The position numbers and the translations under genes are program-made. Shown piece by piece: positions 62,193 through 64,000 of a stretch of DNA of 64,000 nt (within the stretch, counting starts at the first letter, position 1; the number at the start of each line of letters is the position of its first letter). This DNA is from Janthinobacterium sp. 17J80-10 (GTDB lineage: Bacteria > Pseudomonadota > Gammaproteobacteria > Burkholderiales > Burkholderiaceae_D): positions 2,790,001-2,854,000 of the forward strand of contig NZ_CP035311.1 in the NCBI RefSeq assembly GCF_004114795.1, read 5' to 3'. Below the pieces are notes generated by a model that made no database searches, was not told where the DNA came from, and was given only the letters and a program-made list of their open reading frames with translations.

Positions 62193-64000
62193 ATGAATTC
62201 GCCTACCACCATGGTGCACAAACCCCACTGGATGGCCGTCCTGGCGGCTGCATTGCTGACCTTGTGCAGCATCACGCTGATCATTGGATGGCATGTCAGC
62301 CCGTTGTTTCCACATGACATAAACCAGCATGCCGCGTTTTTCCCGCGTTCCCACACGGTAGTTATCATGATGCTGGCCAGCATCACCTTGTGGTTGCAGT
62401 GTTATCCCGCGCCATTTCGGCATCGGCTTGCCAACCGCGCTTTTCGCGGGCTGGCACAAGGCCTGGCTGTGCTGGTAATTATCGGCGGGTTGTTATCACT
62501 GGCAAATATATTCTGGGGGCTGGACCAATTCATTGATCCCTATTTGCTGACGATGAACTGGCAAGCTTATTTGCTGAAAACCAATGCCGTTTCCTTGCTG
62601 GGCGCGCTGGGATTTATTCTGGCAGGAGCAAGCCTGCTTCTCCTGGATCGTCCAACACGATCGGGACGCTACCCTGCCGAATATTGTGCTTTAACGATGG
62701 CCGCCGTCATGTGCATCCCGATGATGGGATATCTGTTCAATGTCCAGGCCCTGACAGAATTTGCACCGGTACCGGCAATCTCCAGGCAGGCGCCCCCGGC
62801 CTTCGTCATGCTCGCCATCGGCATCCTGTTTTCAAGGCCGGCGCACCCGATGATGTCGATACTGCTCAGCCCCGCTCCCGGCGGGCGCCTTTTGCGCAGC
62901 GTGCTGCCAGTAACGCTGGTGTTGCTGGTGACCCTGGACTTGCTTGCCAAGTGGGGGGCCGGCAGAGGCTTTTACGACCATGACATGATTTCTCCTTTGG
63001 CGCTTTTGGTTGGCAGCGCACTGCTGCTCGTACTGTTCTGGCGTGCCGCTCTCATGCTCAACCATGAGTATGGCAGCCGTCTGAAAGGAGAAGCCGAACT
63101 GGCAAGAACCCATGAATTGCTGCGCATCGTCAGCGACTTCACGACCGAGGGGATTTGCGTCAAGGACCAGAAAGGTTGTTACATCTTCGCCAACCCGGCC
63201 GCACTGAGTATTCTGGGAAAAGACCAGGCATCGGTGATCGGCCATACCAGCGCCGAAGTATTTCCCGACCCCGATGTGGCGACCCGCATCGAGGAAAACA
63301 ATCTCGATGTTTTGAAAGAAGGCAAAGCCAAGTCCGTCGAATTTCCTATCGACCTGCCACGCGGCCAGCGTACCTATTACCTGACCGAAGCCCCCTGGTT
63401 TGGCCAGAACAGCGAAGTATTGGGATCGGTCGGGATCACCACCGATATCACCGATCGCAAGCGCATTGAAGAAGCCATGAAGGCCCATGAAACACGGCTG
63501 GAAAACCTGGTGGAATCCCGGACTCTGGAAGTAAGGGAGTTGATTGGCCATCTGCAAACCATGCGTGAAGAAGAAAAACGGGCGATCGCCCGCGAATTGC
63601 ATGACGACCTTGGATCTTCCCTTACAGCATTGAATATGCACCTGGCGATCCTGTTTCAGCAAATGCCGAACGATGTCGGCATTACCGAACGCATTGTGCA
63701 GATCAAGGCATTGCTGCAGTCGATTACCGCCACCAAGCGCCGCATCCAGAGTGGATTGCGGCCAGATAAACTCGACATCTTCGGCATCAAGACCGCGATC
63801 AGCGATCAGGCCCAGGAGTTTGAAACCTATACGGGGGTGACGTGCTCGGTCAGCCTGCCAGACGAAGATATCCAGTACTCCAGCCAGGTCGAGATTTCAC
63901 TTTTTCGCATGGTCCAGGAAACGCTGAACAATATCGCCAAGCACGCGAAGGCAACTCATGTTGATATCATCCTGGACGATAACGACGAAGAAATCTACCT
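62193..64000 (+). CDS. NarX/UhpB-type sensor histidine kinase (3' end beyond window)
   Basis: At least 602 residues, open at the right edge. About seven to eight membrane helices span residues 10-295, then a PAS domain (about 310-420; FTTEGICVKDQKGCYIFANP, VGITTDITDRK). A HisKA_3 dimerisation domain follows with the phospho-acceptor in RAIARELHDDLGSSLTAL, and the beginning of the ATPase domain (ISLFRMVQETLNNIAKHAKA). The start at 62193 is chosen because an upstream ATG at 62182 runs into a stop. It probably pairs with a NarL-type response regulator outside the window. Confidence 0.85.
   Translation, partial: MNSPTTMVHKPHWMAVLAAALLTLCSITLIIGWHVSPLFPHDINQHAAFFPRSHTVVIMMLASITLWLQCYPAPFRHRLANRAFRGLAQGLAVLVIIGGLLSLANIFWGLDQFIDPYLLTMNWQAYLLKTNAVSLLGALGFILAGASLLLLDRPTRSGRYPAEYCALTMAAVMCIPMMGYLFNVQALTEFAPVPAISRQAPPAFVMLAIGILFSRPAHPMMSILLSPAPGGRLLRSVLPVTLVLLVTLDLLAKWGAGRGFYDHDMISPLALLVGSALLLVLFWRAALMLNHEYGSRLKGEAELARTHELLRIVSDFTTEGICVKDQKGCYIFANPAALSILGKDQASVIGHTSAEVFPDPDVATRIEENNLDVLKEGKAKSVEFPIDLPRGQRTYYLTEAPWFGQNSEVLGSVGITTDITDRKRIEEAMKAHETRLENLVESRTLEVRELIGHLQTMREEEKRAIARELHDDLGSSLTALNMHLAILFQQMPNDVGITERIVQIKALLQSITATKRRIQSGLRPDKLDIFGIKTAISDQAQEFETYTGVTCSVSLPDEDIQYSSQVEISLFRMVQETLNNIAKHAKATHVDIILDDNDEEIY

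Overview
The window looks like a chromosome segment of a betaproteobacterium, most likely Burkholderiales and perhaps Oxalobacteraceae. This is inferred from the rRNA operon layout (16S, tRNA-Ile, tRNA-Ala, 23S), the high-GC proteobacterial codon use, and gene families such as the formate dehydrogenase cluster with DUF3305/DUF3306. No database search was possible.

Layout. 1-3109 (minus): the 5' part of an rRNA operon with its promoter, boxA elements and the RNase III stem of 16S. 3456-6622 (minus): a MacAB/DevBCA-like tripartite exporter. 6787-7665: an orphan ClpP-like protein and a Gln/Asn-rich low-complexity protein. 7973-14425 (minus): a four-gene operon encoding an FHA-GAF-HD-GYP protein, a TolC-type outer-membrane factor, a double-FHA membrane protein and a HlyD-type adaptor. 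14572-19079: two DUF4399 proteins, a formylglycine-enzyme-like (FGE-like) protein and a Ser/Thr kinase. 19359-27694: small secreted-peptide genes, interleaved with a PP2C phosphatase, a second Ser/Thr kinase (apparently frameshifted at a poly-C tract from a membrane/MORN half) and a solute-binding-like protein. 27799-33519: a cold-shock protein, DAHP synthase, an unknown exported protein and nitrite reductase nirBD. 33575-38742 (minus): a parvulin-type isomerase, a C39-peptidase ABC exporter with two cyclic-nucleotide-binding-like domains, and a sigma-54 activator. 39059-45638: antiporter, acyltransferase, lectin-like secreted protein, DUF2721, infA and a lipoprotein. 45671-60258: a Mo/W formate dehydrogenase region with maturation genes and a tungstate transporter. 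60510-64000: a degenerate nuclease-fold protein, two stress-type small proteins and the start of a NarX-type sensor kinase.

The main discovery candidate is a dispersed, apparently coordinated system for exporting peptides. Eight small genes (67-93 aa) share a 26-27 residue leader ending in Gly-Gly, the type of leader cut by C39-peptidase ABC transporters. Three of them begin transcription units preceded by a near-consensus sigma-54 promoter. The promoter, 5' UTR and leader-coding DNA form a 182-bp block that is identical in all three places. About 126-127 bp upstream of each -24 element lies a common candidate activator site. The same window encodes a C39 exporter, a sigma-54 activator lying 3 nt downstream of the exporter gene, adaptor and outer-membrane proteins, and Ser/Thr kinases, a PP2C phosphatase and FHA proteins that could tune it. 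Sequence motifs support each component; the link between them is inference.

In the second half, formate dehydrogenase (catalytic subunit with Cys in place of selenocysteine), its chaperone, MoeA, MobA, FdhD and TupABC form a coherent set for making and loading a molybdenum or tungsten enzyme. nirBD appears to be under NtrC/sigma-54 nitrogen control.
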